A stretch of DNA of 64,000 bases from Halomarina pelagica (GTDB lineage Archaea > Halobacteriota > Halobacteria > Halobacteriales > Haloarculaceae), in assembly GCF_024228315.1 (NCBI RefSeq), contig NZ_CP100454.1, forward strand, positions 2,728,001 to 2,792,000, in the 5' to 3' direction. Position numbers and translations under genes: made by a program. Shown here piece by piece: positions 1-7,581 of the stretch. The notes under the pieces were generated by a model that saw only the letters and a list, made by a program, of their open reading frames with translations, ran no database searches and was not told the DNA's origin. Numbering within the stretch: position 1 is the first letter of the stretch; the number at the start of each line of letters is the position of its first letter.

Positions 1-1
1 G

Positions 2-115
2 CTGGCCGCGGGCGCGGACCTCGCGCTGTTCGCGTCGTTCGTTCACTTCGCGGACGCGGGCGTCCACGCCCTCCCGCTCGCCCGGGCGCTGGCCGCCGCG
101 CTCGCCACCGGGTGA
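2..115 (+). CDS. C-terminal fragment of an unidentified protein
   Basis: An open frame enters from the left edge and ends at TGA 113-115, giving 37 residues rich in Ala and Leu and ending ALAAALATG. Codon use (G/C in third positions) matches neighbouring genes, so this is probably the true tail of an upstream gene. The fragment is too short to assign to a family. About 140 bp without a gene separate it from the next start. Confidence 0.5.
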   Translation: MAAGADLALFASFVHFADAGVHALPLARALAAALATG

Positions 116-253
116 CGACGGGTCGATCGCGACGGCGACGTGTGACGAGGCGAGCGGCGACGCGAGGCGACCCGACGACTCCCCGGCGTGCGACGGGGAG
201 TCAGTCCCGTCGCGTACCACCGTCATTTTTACCACCCACCGAATAGGGGCGAC

Positions 254-817
254 ATGGACAAGCTCGCCCGGTCACTGCGCGAGGCACCGATCATCGAGAA
301 GGGGGACTACCACTACTTCGTCCACCCCATCAGCGACGGCGTGCCGATGCTCGAACCCTCGCTCCTGCGCGAGATCGTCATCAAGATCATCCGGAAGGCG
401 AACTTAGAGGAGGTCGACAAGATCGTCACGCCCGCCGCGATGGGCATCCACATCTCGACCGCCGTCTCGCTCATGACCGACATCCCGCTCGTCGTCATCC
501 GCAAGCGACAGTACGGGCTGGAGGGCGAGGTCTCGCTCGCGCAGGTGACGGGCTACTCGGAGAACGAGATGTACATGAACGACGTCGCCGAGGGCGACCG
601 CGTGCTCGTCCTCGACGACGTGCTCTCGACCGGCGGGACGCTCCGCGGGATCACCCAGGCGCTCGAGGAGGTCGGAGCCGACGTCGCCGACATCGTCGCC
701 GTCATCAAGAAGGTGGGCGGCGAGAACGCGATGGCCGACTACGACGTGAAGACGCTGATCAACGTCGACGTCGTCGACGGACGGGTCGTCATCGTCGACG
801 AACACGGCGACGGGTGA
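254..817 (+). CDS. Purine phosphoribosyltransferase (haloarchaeal HGPRTase-like)
   Basis: A 187-residue type I phosphoribosyltransferase that transfers PRPP ribose-phosphate to a purine base in salvage. The PRPP loop is clear: [13 protein letters not shown], near residues 117-129. The start at ATG 254 ([10 protein letters not shown]) is preferred over an upstream GTG at 188. A TATA-like ATTTTTA at 225-231 lies about 25 nt before the ATG, implying a leaderless mRNA, and would fall inside the longer frame. Haloarchaea carry several such paralogues. Whether this one prefers adenine, hypoxanthine or guanine cannot be read from sequence. Confidence 0.9.
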   Translation: MDKLARSLREAPIIEKGDYHYFVHPISDGVPMLEPSLLREIVIKIIRKANLEEVDKIVTPAAMGIHISTAVSLMTDIPLVVIRKRQYGLEGEVSLAQVTGYSENEMYMNDVAEGDRVLVLDDVLSTGGTLRGITQALEEVGADVADIVAVIKKVGGENAMADYDVKTLINVDVVDGRVVIVDEHGDG

Positions 818-922
818 ATTTCGAGGGAGGACGGCGAATCGGCGGGCGACATAACGGGCGCGAAAGCGGCGACCGGCGCGGGGTAACCCACACTTTTCCG
901 GAGGGCGCGCGTAACGACGACG

Positions 923-1621
923 ATGGCATCAGCGCTGTTCGTCGTAAGCGAGGAGGGGTACTGGGGCGAGGAGTGTATCGAGCCGCTGACGACGCTCGAC
1001 GAGGCGGGCGTGGACGTCACGGTCGCGACGCCGACCGGAGGCCCGGCGGTCGTCGACGAGCGCTCGGTGGACCCCGAGACCGTCGGCGAGGAGACCGCAG
1101 AGCGGATCAGGGAGGTACACGAGACCGACGAGCGGCTGAACGACCCCGAGGCGCTCGCGACCGTCGACGCGGCGGACTTCGACGCCGTCGTCTTCCCCGG
1201 CGGCCACGGCACCGAGTGGGACGTGAACCAGGACCGCCACGCGCGGGCGCTCCTGCGCGACGCCGTGGAGAACGAGGGAAGCGTCGCGCTCGTCGTCTGC
1301 CACGCCGTCGGCCTCCTCGGGTTCACCCGGGCGAGCGACGGCTCGTTCCTCGTCGAGGGGCGCGACGTCACCGGCTTCCCGAACGACTGGGAGGAGGGCA
1401 TCGTCGACGAGAACGACCTGATGCCCGACGGGCGAAAGCTCCCCTACTGGGTCGAAGACGAGGTGATCGCCGCCGGCGGCGACTGGGACGCCGAACTCGA
1501 CGAGGACGTGAGCGTCACCGTCGACGGCGACCTCATCACCGCCCGCGGCCCGGAGTCCTCGGCCGCCGCCGCGAACGAACTCCAGCAGGCGCTCGCGAGG
1601 GACGCCGACGCAAAGCCGTAG
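923..1621 (+). CDS. DJ-1/PfpI family protein (Hsp31/glyoxalase III-like)
   Basis: A 232-residue protein of the class I glutamine amidotransferase-like superfamily. The nucleophile elbow reads LVVCHAVG near residue 120, giving the Cys-His pair expected of the DJ-1/PfpI/Hsp31 group. VVFPGGHGTEWD near residue 90 supplies the upstream glycine-rich loop and EEGYWGEECIEP the N-terminal Glu region. Members act as methylglyoxal or deglycase enzymes or as holding chaperones, and the exact reaction is not decidable here. It stands alone, 105 bp after the phosphoribosyltransferase, with its own TATA-like element near 890. Confidence 0.85.
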   Translation: MASALFVVSEEGYWGEECIEPLTTLDEAGVDVTVATPTGGPAVVDERSVDPETVGEETAERIREVHETDERLNDPEALATVDAADFDAVVFPGGHGTEWDVNQDRHARALLRDAVENEGSVALVVCHAVGLLGFTRASDGSFLVEGRDVTGFPNDWEEGIVDENDLMPDGRKLPYWVEDEVIAAGGDWDAELDEDVSVTVDGDLITARGPESSAAAANELQQALARDADAKP

Positions 1622-1723
1622 GCCGGTCGCGCGGTCGAATCGCTCCGGAAACGATCGGAAACGAATGGCCGATTTTCTACGTGGGATCGCGACTCGACGC
1701 TCGGTGTGTGGATCCGAGAGAAG

Positions 1724-1785
1724 TAGCGGGAGGTAGATTCGAACTACGCGGACTCGCTTCGCTCGTCCTCTCGTTCAAATCTACT
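1724..1785. repeat. tRNA-iMet 3'-end copy A with inverted T-arm
   Basis: Positions 1724-1747 repeat the 3' end of the initiator tRNA at 1991-2065 with one mismatch. The T-arm sequence then recurs in opposite orientation at 1773-1785, so 1733-1744 and 1773-1785 form a hairpin. Only the acceptor and T-arm half of the tRNA is present, so this is not a tRNA gene. It resembles an attachment-site scar or a transcription-related hairpin downstream of the tRNA, which reads leftward. Confidence 0.7.
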
Positions 1786-1858
1786 CCGGACGATATACAC
1801 GGAACCACGTAGGGGCGTCGAGCTAAAACTCACGCCCGGAGCGTGGGTCTGAGAGAAG

Positions 1859-1920
1859 TAGCGGGAGGTAGATTTGAACCACGGTCGCTCATCCCGCTCG
1901 CTCCCTGATTCAAATCTACT
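1859..1920. repeat. tRNA-iMet 3'-end copy B with inverted T-arm
   Basis: Positions 1859-1879 match the 3' end of the initiator tRNA exactly, and 1909-1920 carry the T-arm in inverse orientation. Copy A, copy B and the real tRNA 3' end are spaced 135 and 132 bp apart. Copies A and B also share an upstream GAGAGAAG that the real tRNA lacks. The 369-bp stretch 1622-1990 holds only these two units plus a GTGGCGCAC/GTGCGCCAC inverted repeat at about 1934-1984, with no credible gene. Confidence 0.7.
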
Positions 1921-1990
1921 CGACGCTATCGTCGTGGCGCACGGCTCACGACTCGCTTCGCTCCTCGTTCGCTGTGTGCGCCACAGAAGA

Positions 1991-2065
1991 TAGCGGGAGG
2001 TAGATTTGAACTACCGATCTCCGGGTTATGAGCCCGGCGGAATCTCCTGGCTATCCCATCCCGCT
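1991..2065 (-). tRNA. Initiator tRNA-Met (anticodon CAT)
   Basis: Read on the minus strand, a complete cloverleaf forms. The acceptor stem is AGCGGGA with TCCCGCT plus discriminator A. The D-arm is GGATAGCCAGGAGATTCC, the anticodon loop CTCATAA is closed by GGG/CCC, and the T-arm is GGTAGTTCAAATCTACC. Two features mark it as the initiator rather than elongator tRNA: the A1-U72 pair typical of archaeal initiators, and three consecutive G-C pairs at the base of the anticodon loop. No intron is visible and CCA is not encoded. Confidence 0.95.
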
Positions 2066-2242
2066 ACATCTTCGTACCGCACTCGGGTAAGTAAGGGTTG
2101 TGATTCGACCGCCGTCTGTCACTCGGGGGCATCGGTCACCGTCGCGACCGGCGAGACGGTCGGTCGCGAGGACGGCGTCGGGCGTCAAGGCGTCCTCCCC
2201 CTCGGACGGAAGACGTATGCGCGAGGCGACCGGTCACCGGAC

Positions 2243-4663
2243 ATGGAGTGGGGGCTCGTCGCCCGGTGGCTCGTCGTCTCCCTCGGCCTGTTCGCCGCCG
2301 GGCTCCCCGTCGCCGCGGCGCTGACGCCGCGGCTCCCCGACCGCGGCGCGGGGATCGCCCTCCCCCTCTCGCTGCTCGTCGTCGGGAGCGTCGCCTACTG
2401 GGTCGGCCACCTCGCGTTCGGCCCGATCGCGCTGGGCGCGGGGCTGCTCGCCCTCGCCGGGGCGTCGGCGCTCGCCCACCGGCTCGGGGCGCGACCGCAC
2501 GGGCGGCGCGCGGTCGAGACGGCGCTCGTGTTCGCGGTCGCCTTCCTGTTTCTCGTCGCCGTCCGCGCCGTCGATCCGGCGGTCCACGCCACGATGGGCG
2601 AGAAGTTCCTCGACTTCTCGCTCCTGCGCGCGCTCCTCCGGACGGAGGCCCTCCCCCCGCTGGATCCGTGGTTCGCGGGCGAACCGGTACGGTACTACTA
2701 CGGCGGGCACCTCCTCGCCGCGCTGCTCGCTCGGCTGACCGACATCGAGGCCCGGTTCGCCTACAACCTCGCGCTCGCCGGGTTCTACGCGACCCTCGTC
2801 ACCGCGGCCTACGGCCTCGCGGGCGCGCTCGGCGACGCGAGGGGGGCCTCCCGACGGACGGCGGGTGCGCTCGGGGCGTTCTTCGTCGGGTTCGCGAGCA
2901 ACCTCTACACGCCGCTGCGCGTCCTCGGCGCGTTCCTCCCCGAATCTGTCGCGGAGGCGGGTGCGGTCCTCGTGGGCGTCCGGGGATTCGAGGCCGCAGG
3001 CTACCGGCCCGTCGCCGACTTCACGTACTGGGGGGCGAGCCGCGTCGTCCCGGGGACGATCAACGAGTTCCCGCTGTTCGCGTGGCTCAACGGCGACCTC
3101 CACGCCCACATGACGAGCGCGCCGTTCCTCCTGCTCGCGGCGACGCTGTGTTACGCCTACTTCCGGACGCCCGCGGCGGCGCACCCGCGACGATGGGCGC
3201 TGCTCGCCGTCCTCGCGCTCGACGCCGGGTTCGTCGCGGTCGTCAACACGTGGTCGCTCCCGACCGTGCTCGGCCTGACGTGGCTCGCGCTCGCCTTCGC
3301 CCCGGCCTCGCCCGCGACGCTCCTCCCGCGAACGCTCGGCGGAGCGCCTCGCCCCGACCGGCGCGACTCGGCGGGCGACTCGGTGGAGGGCTCGCGCGGG
3401 CGGCGAGTCGCTCGGCTCGGCCGCGAACTCCGCCGGGACGGATCGGCGCTCGCCGTCGTCGTCGCGCTCGCGCTCATCGCGCTGCTCGTCTCGCTCCCCT
3501 TCTGGACGACCAGCGCGAGCGCCCGGTCGGTCGCCCTCGTCCCCCCGGGGGATCGAAGCCCGATGTACGCGCTGCTGGTCGTCCACGGGGGATTCCTCGC
3601 GGCGTTCGTCCCCCTCCTCGCGCGACGGACGAGGGCGGTCGCGGGGGACCCGCGGGCGCGGCGGCTCGCGTGGGGGGCCGCCGCGGGGGGCATCGCGCTG
3701 TGGCTGCTCGGGTTCGCCGCGCTCGGCCTCCTCCTGCCCCTCGCGCTCTGCGCGTGGTGGCTCCTGCGCGCAGACCCCGACGACGGGACGGCCTTCGCGA
3801 CGCTCCTGATCCTCGCCGCGGCGGGGCTGGTGATGCTCGTGGACCTCGTCTACGTCCGGGAGCGGGCGGGCCCCGGCCGGATGAACACCGTCTTCAAGAC
3901 CTACGCGCAGGTGTGGGTGCTCTGGTCGCCCGCCGCGGGGGCCGCGCTCGCCGGCCTCGCTCGCAGTCCCGGGTCGACCCCAGTCGGGGCGTCGTTCCGG
4001 CGCGCCGCCCGCGGTTCGTTCCCCGGGAGGATCGGGGCGAGGGCGAGCAGGGAGAGGGGATCGGGGCTTACCGCCGGGCGCGTCCTCGTCGCCGCGCTCG
4101 TCCTCTCGATGTCGGTCTACGGCGCGCTCGCGCTGACCGACCACTTCACCGCCAACCCGGGGCGCTACGACGCCGAGGCCGCCGAGGTGTACCCCCGCAC
4201 CGACGACCCGACGCTCGACGCGCTCGCGTTCGTCGAGACGTACCACCCCGACGAGTACGAGGCGATCCGCTGGCTCGGCGCGCGCGAGGGGCGGCCCGTC
4301 GTCGCCGCCGCGCCCGGCCTCGACAGCTACGGGTGGACGAACGCCGAGACGACGCTCACCGGCCTCCAGACCGTCGCCGGGTGGCGACACGAGGTGGGCT
4401 ACCGCGGTCCGGAGGCCTACTCCGCCCGAGTCGAGGACGCGGATCTGATCTTCACGGGGACTCCCGCACAGCGCGCCCGTCTGCTCGATCGCTACGACGT
4501 GCGCTACGTCTACGTTGGCCCGAACGAGCGCGAGCGCTACGGGACGGTGTCGTTCGAGGACGTACCCGGCGTGCACGTCGAGCGGCGGTTCGAGGACGTG
4601 ACGATCTACGAGGTGGAGCGGTCGGCGGGCGACGATCCGCCCTCCGATGCGGAGGAACGATGA
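2243..4663 (+). CDS. DUF2298 (Chlor_Arch_YYY) polytopic membrane protein
   Basis: An 806-residue protein with many hydrophobic helices and a soluble C-terminal region from about residue 630. Conserved-looking blocks are FLDFSLLRALLRTEALPP, RYYYGGHLLAA, GTINEFPLFAWLNGDLHAHM and RMNTVFKTYAQVW, which match my memory of the DUF2298 family. The acidic/aromatic loop after the first helices and the overall plan resemble GT-C lipid-linked sugar transferases (inference). ATG 2243 is chosen because an extension to 2006 would run through the tRNA gene and lacks hydrophobic character. The C-terminal part (DSYGWTNAETTLTGLQTV) looks extracytoplasmic. Confidence 0.85.
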   Translation: MEWGLVARWLVVSLGLFAAGLPVAAALTPRLPDRGAGIALPLSLLVVGSVAYWVGHLAFGPIALGAGLLALAGASALAHRLGARPHGRRAVETALVFAVAFLFLVAVRAVDPAVHATMGEKFLDFSLLRALLRTEALPPLDPWFAGEPVRYYYGGHLLAALLARLTDIEARFAYNLALAGFYATLVTAAYGLAGALGDARGASRRTAGALGAFFVGFASNLYTPLRVLGAFLPESVAEAGAVLVGVRGFEAAGYRPVADFTYWGASRVVPGTINEFPLFAWLNGDLHAHMTSAPFLLLAATLCYAYFRTPAAAHPRRWALLAVLALDAGFVAVVNTWSLPTVLGLTWLALAFAPASPATLLPRTLGGAPRPDRRDSAGDSVEGSRGRRVARLGRELRRDGSALAVVVALALIALLVSLPFWTTSASARSVALVPPGDRSPMYALLVVHGGFLAAFVPLLARRTRAVAGDPRARRLAWGAAAGGIALWLLGFAALGLLLPLALCAWWLLRADPDDGTAFATLLILAAAGLVMLVDLVYVRERAGPGRMNTVFKTYAQVWVLWSPAAGAALAGLARSPGSTPVGASFRRAARGSFPGRIGARASRERGSGLTAGRVLVAALVLSMSVYGALALTDHFTANPGRYDAEAAEVYPRTDDPTLDALAFVETYHPDEYEAIRWLGAREGRPVVAAAPGLDSYGWTNAETTLTGLQTVAGWRHEVGYRGPEAYSARVEDADLIFTGTPAQRARLLDRYDVRYVYVGPNERERYGTVSFEDVPGVHVERRFEDVTIYEVERSAGDDPPSDAEER

Positions 4664-4759
4664 AGAGCGAGGAGCAGGTCGTGAAACAGGATCCCGCTGG
4701 GTGGGCACACGACAATTACCCGGGTAATCGTTATCCGTCCGAGGGGTGTATTCGCGCAC

Positions 4760-4906
4760 ATGGCGACCGAGGACGACGAGACGACGGTGAACGGGAGTTA
4801 CGCGGTCACGATCCCGGCGTCGGTGCGGGAGGACCTCGACCTCGAACCGATCGACATGGGTGAGACGAACGCCGTCGAGATCACCGAGGACTACGACTGG
4901 TCCTGA
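4760..4906 (+). CDS. Small AbrB/MazE-like protein (48 aa)
   Basis: A 48-codon frame from ATG 4760 to TGA 4906. Residues 14-31 (YAVTIPASVREDLDLEPI) match the first half of an AbrB/SpoVT swapped-hairpin DNA-binding domain, as in MazE/VapB antitoxins. The usual following strand is replaced by an acidic tail ending EITEDYDW. It lies 96 bp after the DUF2298 gene, with AT-rich sequence (AATTACCCGGGTAAT, about 4714-4728) upstream that could serve as a promoter. There is no PIN or MazF partner, so an antitoxin role is unsupported. It is short but has typical haloarchaeal codon use. Confidence 0.6.
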   Translation: MATEDDETTVNGSYAVTIPASVREDLDLEPIDMGETNAVEITEDYDWS

Positions 4907-4942
4907 GTGCAGCGCTGACGCATCCGGGATATTTGAGCGGGG

Positions 4943-5101
4943 GAGGAACCCCGCTGGCGCGTTCCTCTGTTGCACCCGCGAGCGAGACTGCCGAGCGTCC
5001 GCGCCGCGAAGCGGCGCGGTTCACCGCGGACGCTCCGCGTCCGCGGCCTTTTTTGGTCCAGATTTTTTGGCGGGGGTCGAGCGGCCGCCTTCGGCGGCCG
5101 C
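4943..5101. other. Cluster of four near-perfect hairpins
   Basis: The gene-free stretch 4907-5126 contains four stem-loops. They are 4943-4967 (7-bp stem GAGGAAC/GTTCCTC), 4999-5019 (9 bp, loop GAA), 5024-5046 (10 bp, loop TCC) and 5081-5101 (9 bp, loop TTC). In addition, 4993-5003 is complementary over 11 bases to 5025-5035, so the second and third hairpins compete with one long alternative stem. The T-rich motif between them (TTTTTTGGTCCAGATTTTTT, 5049-5068) resembles intergenic elements I recall from other haloarchaea. The structures lie between convergent genes. Confidence 0.7.
5024..5054 (+). terminator. Hairpin plus T-run terminator
   Basis: A perfect 10-bp GC stem (CCGCGGACGC / GCGTCCGCGG) with a 3-nt loop is followed after CC by six T residues (5049-5054). 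It would end transcription of the 48-aa gene and possibly the DUF2298 gene upstream. On the opposite strand, the M42 peptidase gene has its own T-run (complement of A 5114-5119) about 10 nt past its stop codon. Confidence 0.65.
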
Positions 5102-5126
5102 GAGGCCTCCGTGAAAAAAGGTGGTT

Positions 5127-6179
5127 TCAGAGCGTGTAGTCGTTCTCGCCCGTCTCGCTCTCTAAGAACGCCGTGATGAGGTCGATGGCCGCACTGACGT
5201 CCTCGCGGTGGGCGCTCTCGGTGACGGTGTGGAGGTAGCGCGTGGGGATCGAGATCGCGCCGACCGGCTTCGCGCCGTAGGAGTTCTGGAAGCCCGCCGT
5301 GTCCGTGCCGCCGCGGGGGAGCACCTCCGGCTGGACGGGGATCTCCCGCTCCTCGGCCACCGCTCGGAGGCGGCGGTTCACCTTCGGGTTCGTGATGACC
5401 GACGAGTCCTTGAGCTTGATCGCCGCGCCCTCCCCGAGGCGGGTGACCTGCTCTCCCTTCTCCACGCCGGGGAGGTCGCTCGCGACGGTCACGTCCATCG
5501 CGATCGCGAGGTCGGGATCGAGGTCGACGCCGAGGGCCGCCGCGCCGCGCAGGCCGACCTCCTCCTGGACGGTGGCGGCGAAGTGGATCGTCGCGGTCGG
5601 GTCCTCGATGCGGCGGGCGGCCTCGAGCACGGCGAACAGGCAGACCCGATCGTCGAGGGACTTGCCGGTGACGAGGTCGCCGACGACGGTCGTCGTCTGG
5701 TCCATCGAGACGAGGTCGCCGACCGAGACGCGCTCCCTCGCGGCGTCGCCGTCCATGCCCAGGTCCACGTAGACGTCCTCGACTTCGAACTCGTCGCCCT
5801 CGTCGTCGGACTCGAGGTGCGGCGGGGGCGAGCCGATGACGCCCGGCAGGTCGCCGTCCTCCGTGTGGACGGTGACGCGCTGGGCGCGGAGGACGTCCGC
5901 GTCCCACCCGCCGAGCGCGTCGATCTGGAGGAACCCCTCGTCGGTGACGTGCCGGACCATGAAGCCGATCTCGTCCATGTGCGCGCCGACGAGGACGGCG
6001 TAGTCGCGCTCGCCGCGAATCGTCCCGACGACGTTGCCCATCGCGTCCGAGCGGACCTCGTCGGTCGTCTCCGCGAACTCGCGGCGGACGATCTCGCGGA
6101 CGCGGTCCTCGTACCCGGGAACCCCCCGCGCTTCCGTCAGTTCCTTCAGAAGGTCGTAGTCGAAATCGAACTCCGCCAT
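5127..6179 (-). CDS. M42 family metallopeptidase (tetrahedral aminopeptidase-like)
   Basis: A 350-residue peptidase of family M42, a cytosolic di-zinc aminopeptidase that trims peptides. The expected ligands are visible: H67 and D69 in GAHMDEIGF, D177 in LDDRVC, catalytic E206 and metal E207 in VQEEVG, D229 in AMDVTV and H317 in RYLHTVT. RGGTDTAGFQNS near residue 290 is the usual C-terminal signature. ATG 6179 (MAEFDFDY) is preferred over a GTG two codons upstream. Length is normal for the family. It converges on the 48-aa AbrB-like gene and has its own promoter region, shared with the low-complexity block on its right. Confidence 0.92.
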   Translation of the reverse strand: MAEFDFDYDLLKELTEARGVPGYEDRVREIVRREFAETTDEVRSDAMGNVVGTIRGERDYAVLVGAHMDEIGFMVRHVTDEGFLQIDALGGWDADVLRAQRVTVHTEDGDLPGVIGSPPPHLESDDEGDEFEVEDVYVDLGMDGDAARERVSVGDLVSMDQTTTVVGDLVTGKSLDDRVCLFAVLEAARRIEDPTATIHFAATVQEEVGLRGAAALGVDLDPDLAIAMDVTVASDLPGVEKGEQVTRLGEGAAIKLKDSSVITNPKVNRRLRAVAEEREIPVQPEVLPRGGTDTAGFQNSYGAKPVGAISIPTRYLHTVTESAHREDVSAAIDLITAFLESETGENDYTL

Positions 6180-6260
6180 ACCCACGGTCGGCGCGGTCGC
6201 AGTATAGGCGTAGCGACTCGCGAGCGCGTTGGCCGCTCGCGAGTCGCCCCACGCAGTGTT

Positions 6261-6313
6261 CGCCCCTCCCCGTTCCTCCTCGCCCCTCCCCGTCTCTCCT
6301 CGCCCCTCCTCAC
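6261..6313. repeat. 20-bp pyrimidine-rich tandem repeat
   Basis: About 2.7 copies of a 20-bp unit, CGCCCCTCCCCGTTCCTCCT, lie between the M42 peptidase and polyprenyl synthase genes. Copies differ at two or three positions. The opposite strand is almost entirely purine. No gene is visible in this gap (6180-6358). Confidence 0.7.
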
Positions 6314-6358
6314 CAGTTTTCGGCCCGCCCGCTCACATCCCCCGCTCACAATCCCCGC

Positions 6359-7423
6359 TCACACCTCCCGCTCGACGACGAAGCGGGTGAACGCCGTGAG
6401 TCGCTCGGCGGGTTCGGATTCGAGGTCGAGTGCGGCGACGTGATCGCGGGCGCTGGCGGCGAGGTCGCGCGCCTGCCGGCGGGCGTACTCGACGCTTCCG
6501 GTCGCGGAGAGCAGTTCGACGACCTCGCGCACCTCCTCGTCGGTGTTCTCCTCGGCCCAGAGCAGTTCCTCGAGCCTGGCGACGTCCGCGGGGTCCGCGT
6601 GTTCGGCCGCGTGGATGACCATCAGCGTCTTCTTGCCCTCGCGGACGTCGTTGCCGACGCCCTTGCCGAACTCGCCGCCGGCCTCCATGCTCGTCTCCAC
6701 GTCGAGCACGTCGTCCGCGATCTGGAAGGCGACGCTCATCCGCTCGGCGTAGCGGGCGACCTCGCGTTCGGTCTCGCGGTCCTGCCCGGTGACGATGGCC
6801 GCGAGGCGTGCGACGATTCGACCCAGACAGCCGGTCTTGCAGGCGCACATCTCCAGGTACTCCCGCTCCGTGATGTCGATGGCTCGCCCGTTGTGCCAGC
6901 AGATGTCCATCCCCTGCCCGAGGTGCGTCCGGTTGAGTTCGTGCATGAGCATCTCGTAGGCGGCCAGCCGGGTCTCGGCGTCGAGTTCGGCGGGGTTGCG
7001 GGTGATTACCTTGAGCGGGAGGAAGTACATCGCGTTCCCGGCGTTGAGCGCCACGTCGACCCCGTGGTCGTGGTGGAGCGCCGGTGCCCCGCGGCGCATC
7101 GTCGCCCCGTCCTCCACGTCGTCCACGATGATGGTGCCGTTGTGGAGGATCTCGGGGATGCAGGCGTAGGGGAGGAAGTCGCGCGGGTCCTCGCCGAACG
7201 CCTCACAGAAGACGAGAAAGAGCACCGCGCGCCAGCGCTTGCCGCCCCGGTCGAGGAGATCCCAGAGCGGCGAGGCGAGCGCCCGCTGGATCGCGTCCGG
7301 ATCGTAGGCGTAGGACGCGGGGCCGAAGAAGTCCGTGAGGTACGCCTCGTCGATCGTCCGGGGGAGCAGGCGCTCGATTTCCGCGTCGATGACTGGCCGC
7401 CACTGTTCGAGGACGTCCCGCAT
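6359..7423 (-). CDS. Polyprenyl (geranylgeranyl-type) diphosphate synthase
   Basis: A 354-residue trans-isoprenyl diphosphate synthase that condenses IPP with allylic diphosphates for archaeal membrane-lipid or quinone side chains. The first Asp-rich motif DDVEDG is at residues 101-106, followed by MRRG. The second is DDVLDVE (in QIADDVLDVE), followed by FGKGVGNDVREGKKT. RGGKRWRAVL near residue 60 binds IPP. ATG 7423 (MRDVLEQW) is chosen because the upstream extension is Pro/Arg-rich and overlaps the promoter region of the divergent M28 gene. Product length (C20 or longer) cannot be settled by eye. Haloarchaea usually have several paralogues. Confidence 0.92.
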   Translation of the reverse strand: MRDVLEQWRPVIDAEIERLLPRTIDEAYLTDFFGPASYAYDPDAIQRALASPLWDLLDRGGKRWRAVLFLVFCEAFGEDPRDFLPYACIPEILHNGTIIVDDVEDGATMRRGAPALHHDHGVDVALNAGNAMYFLPLKVITRNPAELDAETRLAAYEMLMHELNRTHLGQGMDICWHNGRAIDITEREYLEMCACKTGCLGRIVARLAAIVTGQDRETEREVARYAERMSVAFQIADDVLDVETSMEAGGEFGKGVGNDVREGKKTLMVIHAAEHADPADVARLEELLWAEENTDEEVREVVELLSATGSVEYARRQARDLAASARDHVAALDLESEPAERLTAFTRFVVEREV

Positions 7424-7581
7424 GCTACCTCCGGTGTCGCGCGCAGGGCAAAAAACGCTCGCCATTCGCGCGGCGCGCGGAATCGGAGTTGGGGCCGGGA
7501 CCGGGACTGGTGAGTCGACCTCCCGATCGACCCCGCGACGGACTGACAACGCTTAGGCCGCTGCCCGTCCGACCCGACGAC

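Noticed and set aside
2234-4975. A 913-codon minus-strand frame opposite the DUF2298 gene
   Set aside because: It has Arg/Glu/Pro-rich composition with no domains. Long antisense frames are normal shadows of high-GC genes with G/C third positions.
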